This document shows, piece by piece, positions 37,335 through 47,934 of a DNA stretch of 64,000 bases. Source of the stretch: Ganoderma boninense (taxonomy: Eukaryota; Basidiomycota; Agaricomycetes; Polyporales; Polyporaceae); assembly GCA_002900995.3 (NCBI GenBank), contig CM035314.1:1023252-1087251 (forward strand), given 5' to 3'. Position 1 is the first letter of the stretch, and each line of letters starts with the position of its first letter. The position numbers were made by a program, and so were the translations under genes. Below the pieces are notes generated by a model. That model worked only from the letters and a program-made list of their open reading frames with translations. It was not told where the DNA came from and did no database searches.

Positions 37335-39630
37335 GCACCCGAACTCAGTGATAGCTTGGGATCTTGTCTCTTTGCTCTGACTTTGGTTCATGTGCCCTCT
37401 CGCAGGGCACTTGCTTACGCGGATTTATGTGGTACTCTGTCCTTTCAACGTACCGTCGCAGTTGGGTGTATCGTGATGTCTCGTGTTCGAACGGACGGTT
37501 GAAGTGTCTTGTTGTCCATTCACGGAAAAAGCTAAGAGAGGTTCGCATCGTGTAGTATTTTGTAGAGGTCGTAGGACGTGATCATGATCACTGGTACCGA
37601 CACTAGTACTTGCATCGCGAGTGCAATGGCTTTGGTTCAAGTTGTGCAGGTTATGGACAGTGGGTTGTCCTGAGAGCTGAGAATTCAGAAAATCACCAAG
37701 CTGAAAATATGCTCGGAGCGAGGATCGAACACCCGACCTTGAATGCGACAAGAAGCGCGCAGGCGCCAGACCCAGACTGCATCCCGACGATGATCCTTGC
37801 ACTGTCCTTGCACGTCGTCCCCATCCATCCATTTGCGTCAGGGGAATCTTCAGATCCGCTGTCCGAGTGGCTGTCCGAACATGTCTCATCGGCCGTCGTC
37901 CTACGACTCGGATCCCCCCTGCTAGCGGGCCCGGGTGCGAATACTTAGCACCTGCATTTCAGGTGCGCCCCTCATGATCAGTTCTGGTGCGTGAACTCAA
38001 TTGTAGTTTTACTTGGCAGCATTGTGTTTCATATATGCGCACAAGGGCACACGTGCTGTAGTATACGTATGTGGGTAAGCTAACGACAAACCAGCACTCA
38101 AAATGACAGCTCCCCATCCGAATGGGCCAGAACTACCGGCCCCTGGGGCGATTGTATGCCTCTGAAAGATAAGTACGGCTGATTTGGGGGGAGGTGTACT
38201 CTGCGGAAGGAAACTGATGCGCCCACGTCGCTGTGACCGGAAGGGAAAATTTGAGCGTCTCACTATTTTCCAAATGAGCCGCTGTAACCACAATATTCTA
38301 CAGAGAACTTCTTCCTCATCAACATTCCATCCTCGCGCTATTCTTGCACGGTGGGTATCATGCAGCCCATAATCCTGGTATTCATCCCTAATTCTCCGCG
38401 GTTTCTAGCCAATGCATTTTCTAGCCTGCACGCAGATCTGTGAGTGCCGCTAAGCCCGACTCGGTCAGGGCCCCCGGAACCGTACGTCTCAAGTTGGTGC
38501 TAAAGGGGAGAGGTTCTGTTCCGGTGTTACAGGGAGCAGCTGGCACCACCGGCTCTGGAAGATAGATCCTTCAAGTTGCTGGTGGACAGCCTGGGATTTG
38601 AGCGGGACTTAGTAGGTCTTCCGACACCATCGGTATCATAGGCCACGTCAGAGCTTACTTGTCCTACTACGTAACCAGAATAGCACACCGGTGGGTGAGG
38701 GAATCCGGTTGCAAGGCGCCGACTTTGCATCATGAACACGACGTTCGATTCTCCGGAGTGCCTTGACAGTAGTCTGTACTGAGCGCTGCAAATCGTGTTA
38801 CCGGCACAGGTGAGTCGTACACGAGAAATGATAACGATCCTCATATCAGCTCCAGCACTTCCAAGTGTTTTCCTGTCGATCGTCGCCCGGTCTAAACCTT
38901 GCATTGAATGCAAGATCTGCTACTAGTAGTAGCAGTGCACACGGTTTTACCTGACCGGACGAATGGAACGGTTGGAGCGCACCACGGTCCAATGGCTGTG
39001 GCGTGGTTCCTCCGGATTCTGGTGTGTTTGATTGACAAATGACTCGATGGCTCATCCACAAGGATGTGGCCGCGCTCTTTACAGGGAAATGGCGCTCCTC
39101 ACTACGTCCACTCAAAGTGCCTACATTTTCTTCATGCACCGGAACGCTGAAGGGCAAGAATGTTGCTAGGGTCGTTGGGTCCCGGAACTCTGCTCACACC
39201 GACCGTTACATCGCCGAAAGTGCGGAAAACCGGGGCATCTCGACACGGACATATCCAGGAAGGTTACTGGGAAGAGTGCCATTGTGGACGAACGTGTCTG
39301 TTTATCTGCGGTATCACGGTAGCTTGGACTTAGCATAAGTTGCTCTGAAGCTGTCGCTGGTTGTCCAACACATTCTCCTCTCCTCCTCTCGCTGGCTGAC
39401 CAGCTCATTCCCCTCCCCTCCCCTCCCCTAGACTGGTGAGTGCATCCCTTCGGTCCACGCCAATTGACGGCCTGACAAGGGGTACAGCATCGTAGGAACA
39501 AGGGAGCAGCAACAGTATTCCGCTCTCAAACGGCGACGCGCCTTGACTCCACCTCCCAGAAGTATGTTATATAGCTTTGCAGCAGTTTGATACAACGGAC
39601 TGACAGCATTCATCGATATGATAGCTCGTC
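37335..39630. other. Intergenic with tRNA-like relic
   Basis: No recognisable protein-coding gene. Short frames only. A C/T-rich run (repeated CCCCT) at about 39405-39430 lies just upstream of the HET gene. Confidence 0.5.
37710..37780 (-). pseudogene. tRNA-like relic, 3' half similar to tRNA-Met
   Basis: On the minus strand the last 29 nt match the T-arm and 3' acceptor half of the intact tRNA-Met at 44737 except for a few bases, including GTTCGATCCTC (B box) and TCCGAGCA, followed by TTTT. The upstream part can form a GCGC/GCGC stem and a five-base stem, but the 5' acceptor does not pair with the 3' acceptor and the D loop is too short. I read it as a tRNA relic or tRNA-derived fragment. 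Confidence 0.45.
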
Positions 39631-40788
39631 ATGTGGCTCATCGAAACCAAAACCGGCCAGTTCAGATGGGTAGAAGACCCCCGACAGGTGCATTACGCCA
39701 TCCTGTCCCATGTCTGGGCGAAGCCCAGCCATCCCGAGTACGTCCCAGAGCAGACCTACCAGGACCTTCTCAGGCTGCAGAAGGAAGCGCGCGCCGACGG
39801 TACCCATCCTATCACCAAGTTCTCGGACAAACTGCAGCGCTTCTGCAGGACTGCGTCGGAGGACGGGTTCGAGCTCGGCTGGGCTGATACTTGCTGCATC
39901 GACAAGACCAGCTCTTCCGATCTTTCCGAAGCTATCAACTCGATGTATACGTGGTACGGCTACTCGGGTGCCTGCTATGCTTTCCTTCGCGATGTGGTGC
40001 CCCGGAACGCATCCTCGCCGATGGGCAGTGGGATGCTAGCTTCACGCGGAGCGAGTGGTTCAAGAGGGGGTGGACGCTACAAGAGCTCATCGCCCCTCCC
40101 ATCGTCATCTTCGTCTGCAAGGTGCCGGACGACGAGCCCGGCCGTGGCTGGGAGGTGTTAGGCACGAAGTACAACCTTGCTGGCCTCATTTCATCGGTGA
40201 CACACATCGACATATCTGTCCTTACCTGTCAGAAGCCCTTGGAGGACATACCTATCGCTCGGCGCATGGCATGGATGCAGGATAGGGGGACTACTCGCTT
40301 GGAGGATGAAGCCTACTGCTTGATGGGTATCTTCGGGGTGAACATGCAGACGAACTACGGCGAGGGTCGATACGCGTTCACCCGTCTCCAAGAGGCGATC
40401 CTCCTGCAGAGCTCGGACCAGACGAATCTTCGCTTGGGGCCGCTCGCACGACCAGCCGTTGGCTCTCCTTCCTTCACCCATCCAGCTCCCCGACAGGGCA
40501 CTGCTGGGCCGCACCCACAGCGCCATCATCTCTCCCTCATTCCTTCAACAGTACATGCTGGCCTCCTCTCCCAAGGACTTCGGCCTCAGGCCTTCTGCTG
40601 CAAAGACGGTCCTTTTGTCCCGAGAAGCGTTCCAAAAGCGTCTCGGGATTCCCATCAAGGAAGACGTCTACCAGAGTTTCGAGACCACTCCGCACGGCCT
40701 CCGCATGCACCTCCCCATCCTGAACGTCTATCGCCCATACAACCACCCGACGTCCCCTACACACTGCGCCATCCTCGCATGCGAGGAC

Positions 40789-40796
40789 CCGGTCAG
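40789..40796. repeat. Target-site duplication, left copy
   Basis: CCGGTCAG, identical to 41187-41194. Eight bases is the size made by hAT transposases. Confidence 0.92.
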
Positions 40797-41186
40797 TAGT
40801 GTGCGCGGCAGAATGTTGCCAATCCGCCACTGGCAAATGCCAGCCGGCATCTGCCATTCTGCCGGGCAGCTGGCCTGGCAAATATGTGGCAGAATGGAGG
40901 CGCTTAGCGGGCGTCAAGGGTATTCAGCCTCGAAATACTGGCCTGATGTACCCCACTGTCGATAATTGGAGACGGGGTGCCATCACCTTACATAGGTTTG
41001 CACATTCGTGCAGTTTTACGGGGCGACGAATGGCTTTGGTCGCCTAAGAGGACCTCGAGACGATCCTGTCCCTGAGAGACCTGCCTAAGCGCCAAGTATT
41101 CTGCCAAAATCTGCCGAGCCTGGCATTTGCCATATCTGCCATATCTGCCGGCAGAATTGCTCAAAACAATTCTGCCCCCTACACTA
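40797..41186. mobile_element. Non-autonomous hAT-like element (390 bp)
   Basis: The ends are imperfect inverted repeats: left TAGTGTGCGCGGCAGAAT, right (reverse complement) TAGTGTAGGGGGCAGAAT, 15 of 18 identical. An 8-bp direct duplication CCGGTCAG flanks it. TAGTG-type ends with an 8-bp duplication are characteristic of the hAT superfamily. The subterminal zones are full of short repeats (GGCAGAAT, TCTGCC, GGCAAATGCCA), as expected for hAT transposase-binding sites. No transposase frame fits in 390 bp, so it must be moved by an autonomous relative elsewhere. It interrupts the HET gene. Confidence 0.9.
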
Positions 41187-41194
41187 CCGGTCAG
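41187..41194. repeat. Target-site duplication, right copy
   Basis: CCGGTCAG, identical to 40789-40796. Confidence 0.92.
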
Positions 41195-42497
41195 GGGCCT
41201 ACTGGCGCTCCTCCTGCGGTCCCACGACGCCCCCAATAGCAACGAGTTTTTCGTCGGAGCTATCATGGAGCCCGCCTATCAGATCGTCCTCAGTCCAGAG
41301 GAGCCTTACCTCGACGCCTCTGTCTGGGACCACTACAGCCGTGTCGCGTACATCACCTGGGCCCAGCTGAAGGCTCTCCGGAGCAGCGTGCCAGTTTCTG
41401 CCGTAAACACCCTCTACCGGCAGTCCCGCTCCCTCGCGATGCTGCCGCCCAGGATGTCGGTCGTCCACATCCCACATCGTCCGTCGCGCTCAGCGATCGA
41501 GCCGGACAGCGTCAGGTCGCTGCACGAGGCGCTGTGCAAGATGCCGCACAGATTCACGGTCGAGTTTTCCCGGTGGTCTCGAGCGGCGATGGAGACGCAA
41601 GGATACCGCGTCATCATGCTAGGCTCCGGCAGGCAGAGGGGCGAGCTGTTGGCCGGGTCCACGATCGTCCGCACGCCCTTCGTCCCGGGAAAACACCATC
41701 ACGATCTCGAAGGACGAGCCCGAACAGCGGCGCGGGGTCTACCTCATGATCCAAGTCGGCCGCTGCAGCTGCGCCCTGGGCCAGCGCAGCGGCGTCCTCG
41801 GCGTGTCGGTGTCCTCGCTGAGCACCGACGCTCTCGACGGGCCGCTCCTGTCCGAGTCCCCATCTCAGACCCGCCAGCACAGGCTGAACCACCCGATCCA
41901 CGTGTACTCCTGGTCGCTGGCGCACGGATTCGCGTCGAGGCAGGTCGAGTTTGACCACCCTTCGAGGGACGGGGTCCGGCTCCGCCTGCGGCTCACCCTC
42001 ACCACCATCGCGTCCCGCCAGGAACTTGAAAGTGACCCCCAGGAGGCTGACCGTGCCACAGGTACCAGCTGGGCGCGGAGCTGAGGGAGCTGGACGGGTC
42101 GGAGATGCCGCGGCCTAGGCAGCCGCTCCCGCTCAATCCTGCTGGTCGCACGCGATCCAACTCCTCGTCTGATCCCCTTGTTTCCTTGACGTTGCCTGAG
42201 AGGGACTCCGGGCAGGTTGCGGGGCCCCGCGCCGAGCCCCTACCCGACTCCGAGTCCGAGGCGAATGAGGGACCCAAAGAGCCACCCGATGGCGACCAGG
42301 TACCTGCAGGAAGGGCTACCCGCAGCGGGTGGTTTGGTGGGCTGGATCCGCAGGATCCGCAATTATGTTCTACCAAGGCTTACATGGGGTTAAGCGTCGC
42401 CATCCGATACCACAACGATAGTCCGGCACGCGAGACCGCAAAGCGCCATCTTTTTGTGTATATAAACGCGTATAGCAGCTTTCAATATTGCCTCTAG

Positions 42498-42909
42498 CAT
42501 ATGAGACCGGTGAGGACCCATACGGAATATGGATGGGGTTGGACGTTCACGTTTACCAGACTATACGTAGTGGCATGTTCAACGGCAAATATCGTGCAGT
42601 GCAGCAGTAGACGGGTCTAACATCACCATCGCGGGTATCACGCGTCGAGCGGCAATTATATGCATACAAAGTCTCCCACCGCACCAGATCCAATCCCCTC
42701 CCATCCTCGGAAGCCCCGGGACTGGCGCTCTACCAAGCGTAAGCCAGAGGACTGGACTGTGTCCAACCCGCCCCATGCCCTGAGCACAGACGGAACGCAT
42801 AGACGAACCAGGCCATCGCCCAGTGAACAGTGAACCCCAACCAACACCACGTCCCAACGCGGACAAGCAACAACAAAGTCCAGAGCTCGAGCCTCCAAGC
42901 CTCCATGCA
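42498..42909. other. Intergenic
   Basis: About 400 nt between the convergent ends of the HET gene and Rab18; no feature recognised. Confidence 0.5.
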
Positions 42910-44045
42910 TCAACACCCGCACCCGCCGCCGCTCTCCGCCTCCTCGGGCTCCTGCCGGAGGTCGATGCTGCCCGGCATGTCCTGGCCGCCTGCGCCCGCG
43001 GGCCTGCTCTTGCGCGCGCCGGCGGCCTGCCAGAGCTCGGGTGTGTCGATGATGCGCTCGACGACGTCGCGGAACGCCTCCTGCACGCCGACGGCGGTCT
43101 TGGCGGACGCCTCGACGAAGAGCGCGTTCATGCGCGCCGCGAACGCCTGGCCCTCCGAGACGGGCACCTGCCGCGAGTATTCCTGTGCGTGCGTGCGTGC
43201 GCGGGTGTGCCGGGCACGGTAAGGCGCGTCGTGGTGGTCGGCATGGTGGTTTGGCGCACGTGTGGTAGGGCCGATCGCGGATAAGGTTATGGGGGAGCGA
43301 GGGTAGGGAGGCGGAAAGCGAGGAGAGGAGGAGCACGGCGAAACAGTCGGAGCGCACGCACACGGGGGACACACGCCGTGACGCACGGAGGGACCAAAAG
43401 CGCGTCAGCACGCTGGAAACGAGGCGTGTATGCGCATTGCGCACACGCGGAGACCGCGGCACGCACCTTGTCGACCTTGTTGCCGACGATGATCTTGACG
43501 ACGGCGCTGGAGACGTACGTCTCGAGCTCGGCGAACCACTTGGGGAGCGCGTCGAACGACTCGCGGTTCGCGACGTCGTACACGAGGATGATGCCCTGCG
43601 CGCCGCGGTAGTATGACGAGGTGATCGTGCGGAAGCGCTCCTGCCCGGCCGTGTCCTATCGCGTGCGTACGTACATGAGCCACAGCACCGGAGCACGCGG
43701 CTTGGACGAGGTGTGCGGAGGACGGCGGGCTTTGGAAGATACGCACCCATATGCTCAGTTTGACCTTCTTGCCTTTAACGTCCATCTTATGTACCTAAGA
43801 ATGTACAACGGACATCGCGTGAGCCAATGAAGCAGAACGGGAGACGGAGAGAGAAATGGTGAGAGTAGGGATAGACGCACTCTGAAGTCGACGCCTATCG
43901 TTGCACTGCTCTCGTCCTCTGGGAGCCATTGTTCATCTGAGAAGCGAAGGAGCAAGCTGCTCTTCCCGACGGATGAGTTTCCGATGAGGAGGAGCTTGAC
44001 GTTGACGGGCGCAGCTGGCTTGTCCTTATCCTGTGTGTTCGACAT
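42910..44045 (-). CDS. RAB18: Rab18-type small GTPase
   Basis: Ras-superfamily GTPase for membrane traffic, most like Rab18 (ER and lipid-droplet function in other eukaryotes). Motifs in order: P-loop GNSSVGKS, effector region [31 protein letters not shown], guanine-binding NKVD, and EASAKT. The C-terminus is GGGCGC with TGA at 42910-42912, giving a double-cysteine site for geranylgeranylation, so the protein should be membrane-anchored. Four exons: the first starts at ATG 44045; introns follow VDFR, KLSIW and NKVDK. The last intron (43183-43466, 284 nt) is long. All catalytic residues are present and the frame is intact. Assignment to Rab18 rather than another Rab rests on SIDLRQ near the end and the overall look; Rab family membership is certain. 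Confidence 0.88.
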
Positions 44046-44736
44046 GGTGTGGGTCGGCGAGCTTCTGTACTGGGTGAGGGTCGTATAGAGTCGTCAACTG
44101 GTGGTCAGGGCCCCAGAATGCGTCAAGGTGCGGATGCGGGTATGGTATACGGGAGTGTGCGTGCGATGCAGAGATATGGATGACCCCAGGTCGAGGACAC
44201 AAGCAGGCTGTGGACGGGAACTTGGAGTCTCGGATGGATATCTAGAGTGAAACGGGTGCGTGCTGATGCGTGTACCGAGGAGGCGAGGCAGGCGAGTCGT
44301 AATATATGATGGCAGAGGCTGGGCCTTCACGTGCAGTCGTGGAGGAGTGAAAGTCGTCGTCGTCGACGGGTCACGGCGAGGAAGGGCGGACAAGGAGAGG
44401 AGTCGGATGTGGGAGAGATAGAGAGCAGTGGTCGCAGAGCGTGGTCTGCGCCAGCAACGACGGTGGCTCCGCTGAGCAGCCCAAATAGACGCGTCCTCCG
44501 CACCGCCGGCCTCGCTCCGACTCGTCTCGCGTGACATCATCCGAGGTATCACCTTCCGACAGGCTTCGCCTCTTGAATAAGCATTCGGTGTCGCAGAACG
44601 TGCTGCTTGCCTACGACAGGATATGCGACTAAATACTGGGAGCGGTGCAAGGACTGCCGGTCTAATCTCTTAGTGGAAAGGACACTTAGTAATTTGCCCA
44701 AAGGTCAACATGTAGAGATCACAACTGGAATGCAAT
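44046..44736. other. Upstream region of Rab18
   Basis: No gene recognised; presumably the Rab18 promoter and 5' leader. Confidence 0.5.
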
Positions 44737-44837
44737 GCTTGGATGGCTCAGTTGGTTAGAGCGCAGGTCTCATACTTTCGTATGACCGTCACCGGCGGGC
44801 AATCCTGAGGTCGTGAGTTCGATCCTCACTCCGAGCA
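44737..44837 (+). tRNA. Elongator tRNA-Met (CAU) with a 27-nt intron
   Basis: Acceptor GCTTGGA pairs with TCCGAGC; D-arm GCTC/GAGC; T-arm GTGAG TTCGATC CTCAC. Anticodon CAT is at 44771-44773. An intron at 44775-44801 sits one base 3' of the anticodon, the normal place. Its TATG pairs with CATA of the anticodon loop, as required by the tRNA splicing endonuclease. The U-U at 31-39 is also found in other eukaryotic elongator tRNA-Met. The discriminator is A at 44837, no CCA encoded, and a TTTTT run follows closely as the Pol III terminator. Confidence 0.93.
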
Positions 44838-45334
44838 ACCTTTTTCGATTCAGAACTGATTCCTTCGATGCGCTTAGCCAAAACACGCCATTGCCTCTCC
44901 CGATCTGACCCCAAGCATGGAAGGTTTAACCCATGTTCGTGCCTCAGCATCACTAGTACTTACCGGTAGGCTTGCCAGTCGAGACGTCGAAACGCTTTCA
45001 TAGTGCGCCACTATTATGCCACTGATCATAGGCAAAAACCCACCGGTCGATTTGTGTCTGCGGCAGTAGCTCATCCCTCGAAGGTGATTAGAATGTCATG
45101 TATAGATCTCGTATAGATGTAGCGATGGTAGTACAAACCCGTATCCAGTGATAAGCATCTAAAAGTACAACGACACCTCCCCACAGCGCGCACCGACGAC
45201 ACGTCCGTCTACAGTCTGGTATCCATCTACGTCTAGGACTCTACGAAAAGTCCACGAGAACGGATGTAAGAAGCCCCGCCAGACGGAGAAAACGATCGAG
45301 ACGCGGGGTAGGTAGAGAGTGCTCAGCAGCGAAA
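44838..45334. other. Intergenic
   Basis: Contains the Pol III terminator just after the tRNA and the 3' flank of the fungalysin gene; nothing else seen. Confidence 0.5.
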
Positions 45335-47934
45335 TCAGAACGGCCACAGCCACGTGAAGGGCGTCGAGTGCTGGACGACCCAGGCGAACCACGGCCAGTC
45401 ATCGTCGTCACCGTCGTCGTCGTCGCCGGGAGCAGGCTCTTGGGCGGCGGAACATCGGAACTGCACTCAGAAGGGACGCGGGCACCCTAATATCGGAAGC
45501 ACCCTAGTCAGTAATATACCCCAAATCCATGAAATTGGACGACGTACGTTGGTGCGGACTCCTCCACCCCATGGCGTGCGGCCCTCGACCTTTGCGTTGA
45601 CACCAAGGCCACGGTCCGCGAAACCTTGCCAGATCTCGCAGAAGTTCTCACCGCCAGTGAGTGCCTTGTCGGCGGCAATGATGGCGTCACGTGCGTCAAA
45701 GAAGGATGGGCGACACGGCTGGAGCTTCATGCCGTCGAGAACGAGCTGGACAATCAGGGAGTTGCCGTGCTTGGGGACGAGAGGCTTAGGGTTACCCTGG
45801 GCATCGTACTCTCGTACCCGGTAAAAGTCGCCCTCGGGGATCGAACCATCCTCGAGCGGCTTGGGTGGGAAGAGGTCATCGACGAAGCCGTGCTTCGCGA
45901 TCAGGCGCTGCGAGACAACCCAAAGCATCTGCGCCCAGACCTCGCCGATAGCGTGCACGCCCCAGTAACCGGGCTTGTCGAGCGTCTTGTAGGTCGACGG
46001 GTTGACGGTCTCGTTCAAAGAGTAAGGGTAGTTACGGATACCCTTCCCCATGTTTGCCGCCCACGAACCCATCGGGTAGTCCGAGTAGACCTTGTTGCTG
46101 CGGATGGTCGTAGCCAAGAAGTCTGCATATTGGGTAAGCGATAACGTCGTGAAGCAGCAAAGAGGATAAAGCACGTACCACCCCAACCTTCACCCATACC
46201 TCCGGCTTCGCCCCAGCCGAGACAACCGGAGTTGGCAGGACCGCCGGTGAGACGCGTGCTCAGACCGTGCGAGAGCTCATGGATGACGATACCAGCTTCG
46301 AGATCACCATCACGGTACGGGTTGGCAGTGTTCCACAGGTACATCCTGCAGCGACCGTTCTGGCCGTCGGGCGGCGTCATGAAGTTGGCGTTGTTGTAGC
46401 CGCTGCCGTCCTGGGCGTTCGCGATAACGGCATCGTTCTCCTGCCCACCGCGCCCGAAGTTGTACTGCTGGAAGTTGCCAGCAACCTCAGTGAAGCCGTA
46501 GCGGTAATACAGGTCGTGGACGAGGTTAGAGGTGTAGAAGAGCTGGGTGATCGTCGCGTTGATGTACTTCTGCGCCTCCTCGAGTGCATCGTCCGTCGTG
46601 GTCTCCTTTGGCTTGTACGCGTAGTCGAAGACCTTCGACGAGCCGGCATCAGGGCGGTAGTTGGACAACCAGTTGTTGCGGCCCTCCCAGTCCTCATGAG
46701 CGAAGACGTTGTTACCCCAGGTCGTCGTGGTGTTCCTGATCGCAGAGGCGTGCTTGAGACGGAGGTTCTTCGACTGCGGATCCTTGGAGTAGGGGAGCGC
46801 GTGCCATCCGAGAGGGGAGGCGAGCGCGTCGAAGTTCTCCTTCTGGATGGAGCGCTCGCCGACCGACGGGTCGTTGATGCCCCAAGCGAAGACATTGTAC
46901 GTCGCGCCCTCCTGCTCCTTGGGCGGAATGGGAGCAACCGGGACGGGGGAGTCGGACGCCCAGTCGACAACCGAGATGATGCGGTGCGGAGCCTCAGCAG
47001 CGACGGCGGCCTCGTACCAGTTGTCCTTCATCTCCACCTCGAACTTCCAGACCAGCGAAAGCGTAGTCTCGTCGCCGTTCGGGACCTGAACGAACGCGAG
47101 ACGGCCCTTGACGGGGTTGACGGCATCCGGGACGTTCTCAACGGTGAAAATCGGCGCGTGCTCCCCAGTGAGATGATGCTGGAAGGTGACGTGCATGTCG
47201 GAGAGGTACTTGGCCGTGTTCGCAAGCATCTCCCCGCTCAAATCCTCGCTCGGGGTAGCGGCGATCATGAACTGGAGAAGCGCGCGGGTGACGTCGCCTG
47301 ACGCGGCGTCCTCGGCGCTCGCAAAGTCGGGCGACTCCGCCATGAAGTCCGGGAGGTTGACGAACTGGCAGTTCCAGTCGTAGAGGTCGCCCAGCTGACC
47401 GAGGGCTTCCCGATCGACACCATGGTCGGGCTTGGAGACATCGACCTTCTGAAGCTGGCTGGCGACTTCATGCTCCAGAGCGCGGCAGTAGTCGGCGTGG
47501 GGGTCAACGTCACGGGCGACGGTGTGGAGGCTGGCGCCGTTCTGGGGGCGGAAGAACGAGTCACCGTACGAGAGGACGACGCCGTCCTTGACGTTGAGGT
47601 TGATGTCGCCGTCTGCGACCTCGATGCCGTTCATGTACTGGCGGGCATAGATGTGGGTGACACCGGTCGCCTGGTCTGTGTAGGAGTCCTTGCGAATCTG
47701 GTATGAGCCACCGGGTATGTCGCGGATAAGGTCTTCGACGAAGATCTGAGCGACCTCGAAGGGGTCCTGAGCGCGGAGAAGGCTGGTGTGGTAGACGGAG
47801 TTGGTGTGGTACGAGGCATGGGGGAGAACGGGGCCAAAGCTGAGGGTCTTGCGACGGGAGACGGGATGTGAGTCATGGGCGAGGACACCGGCGAGGCCGG
47901 CGGCGGCAACAGCAGCGACGAACAAACGACGCAT
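45335..47934 (-). CDS. Fungalysin metalloprotease (M36), secreted
   Basis: Extracellular zinc protease made as a proenzyme. Signal peptide MRRLFVAAVAAAGLAGVLA at the start, then the FTP-type propeptide (GSYQIRKDSYTDQATGVTHI, YARQYMNGIEVADGDINLNV). The catalytic part contains HELSHGLSTRL (HExxH, about 46255-46290) and, across intron 46123-46178, GMGEGWG/DF with the third zinc ligand. GYWGVHAIGEVWAQMLW and FCEIWQGFADRGLG are further family blocks. About 820 residues, longer than the roughly 630 of Aspergillus enzymes. The last intron has two possible acceptors; the one at 45461 gives a tail with one Cys, a run of Asp and a Trp-rich end (WPWFAWVVQHSTPFTWLWPF, TGA at 45335-45337). The other, near 45504, gives a short Arg-rich tail. 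I prefer the first because phase fits and the family normally has a late Cys. Confidence 0.92.

Larger units (their letters stand above)
39631..42497 (+). pseudogene. HET-domain gene interrupted by a transposable element
   Basis: Heterokaryon-incompatibility (HET) domain protein; such fungal proteins trigger programmed death after non-self fusion. It starts MWLIETKTGQFRW at ATG 39631. Visible HET motifs: YAILSHVWAKPSHPEYV, GFELGWADTCCIDKTSSSDLSEAINSMYTWY, YAFLRDV, SEWFKRGWTLQELIAP, RRMAWMQDRGTTRLEDEAYCLMGIFGVNM and YGEGRYAFTRLQEAIL. The C-terminal half (from about 40460) is the variable region. The gene is broken by a 390-bp element at 40797-41186. The coding phase is the same on both sides when element and one target-site copy are ignored. 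Frame breaks also occur near 39995, 40425, 41690 and 42060. Some may be sequence errors, but with the insertion the allele as written cannot give a full protein. The final frame after 42084 is weakly supported. Confidence 0.85.

Noticed and set aside
37855..37950. Possible tRNA-Ser/Leu on the plus strand (TGTCCGAGTGGCT with GGGTGCGAAT)
   Set aside because: Acceptor and T stems do not pair and the arms do not fold; only short consensus resemblance.
41127..41954. Long frame beginning MPYLPYLPAELL read as a separate gene
   Set aside because: Its first codons lie in the hAT-like element and the rest is the downstream part of the HET gene.
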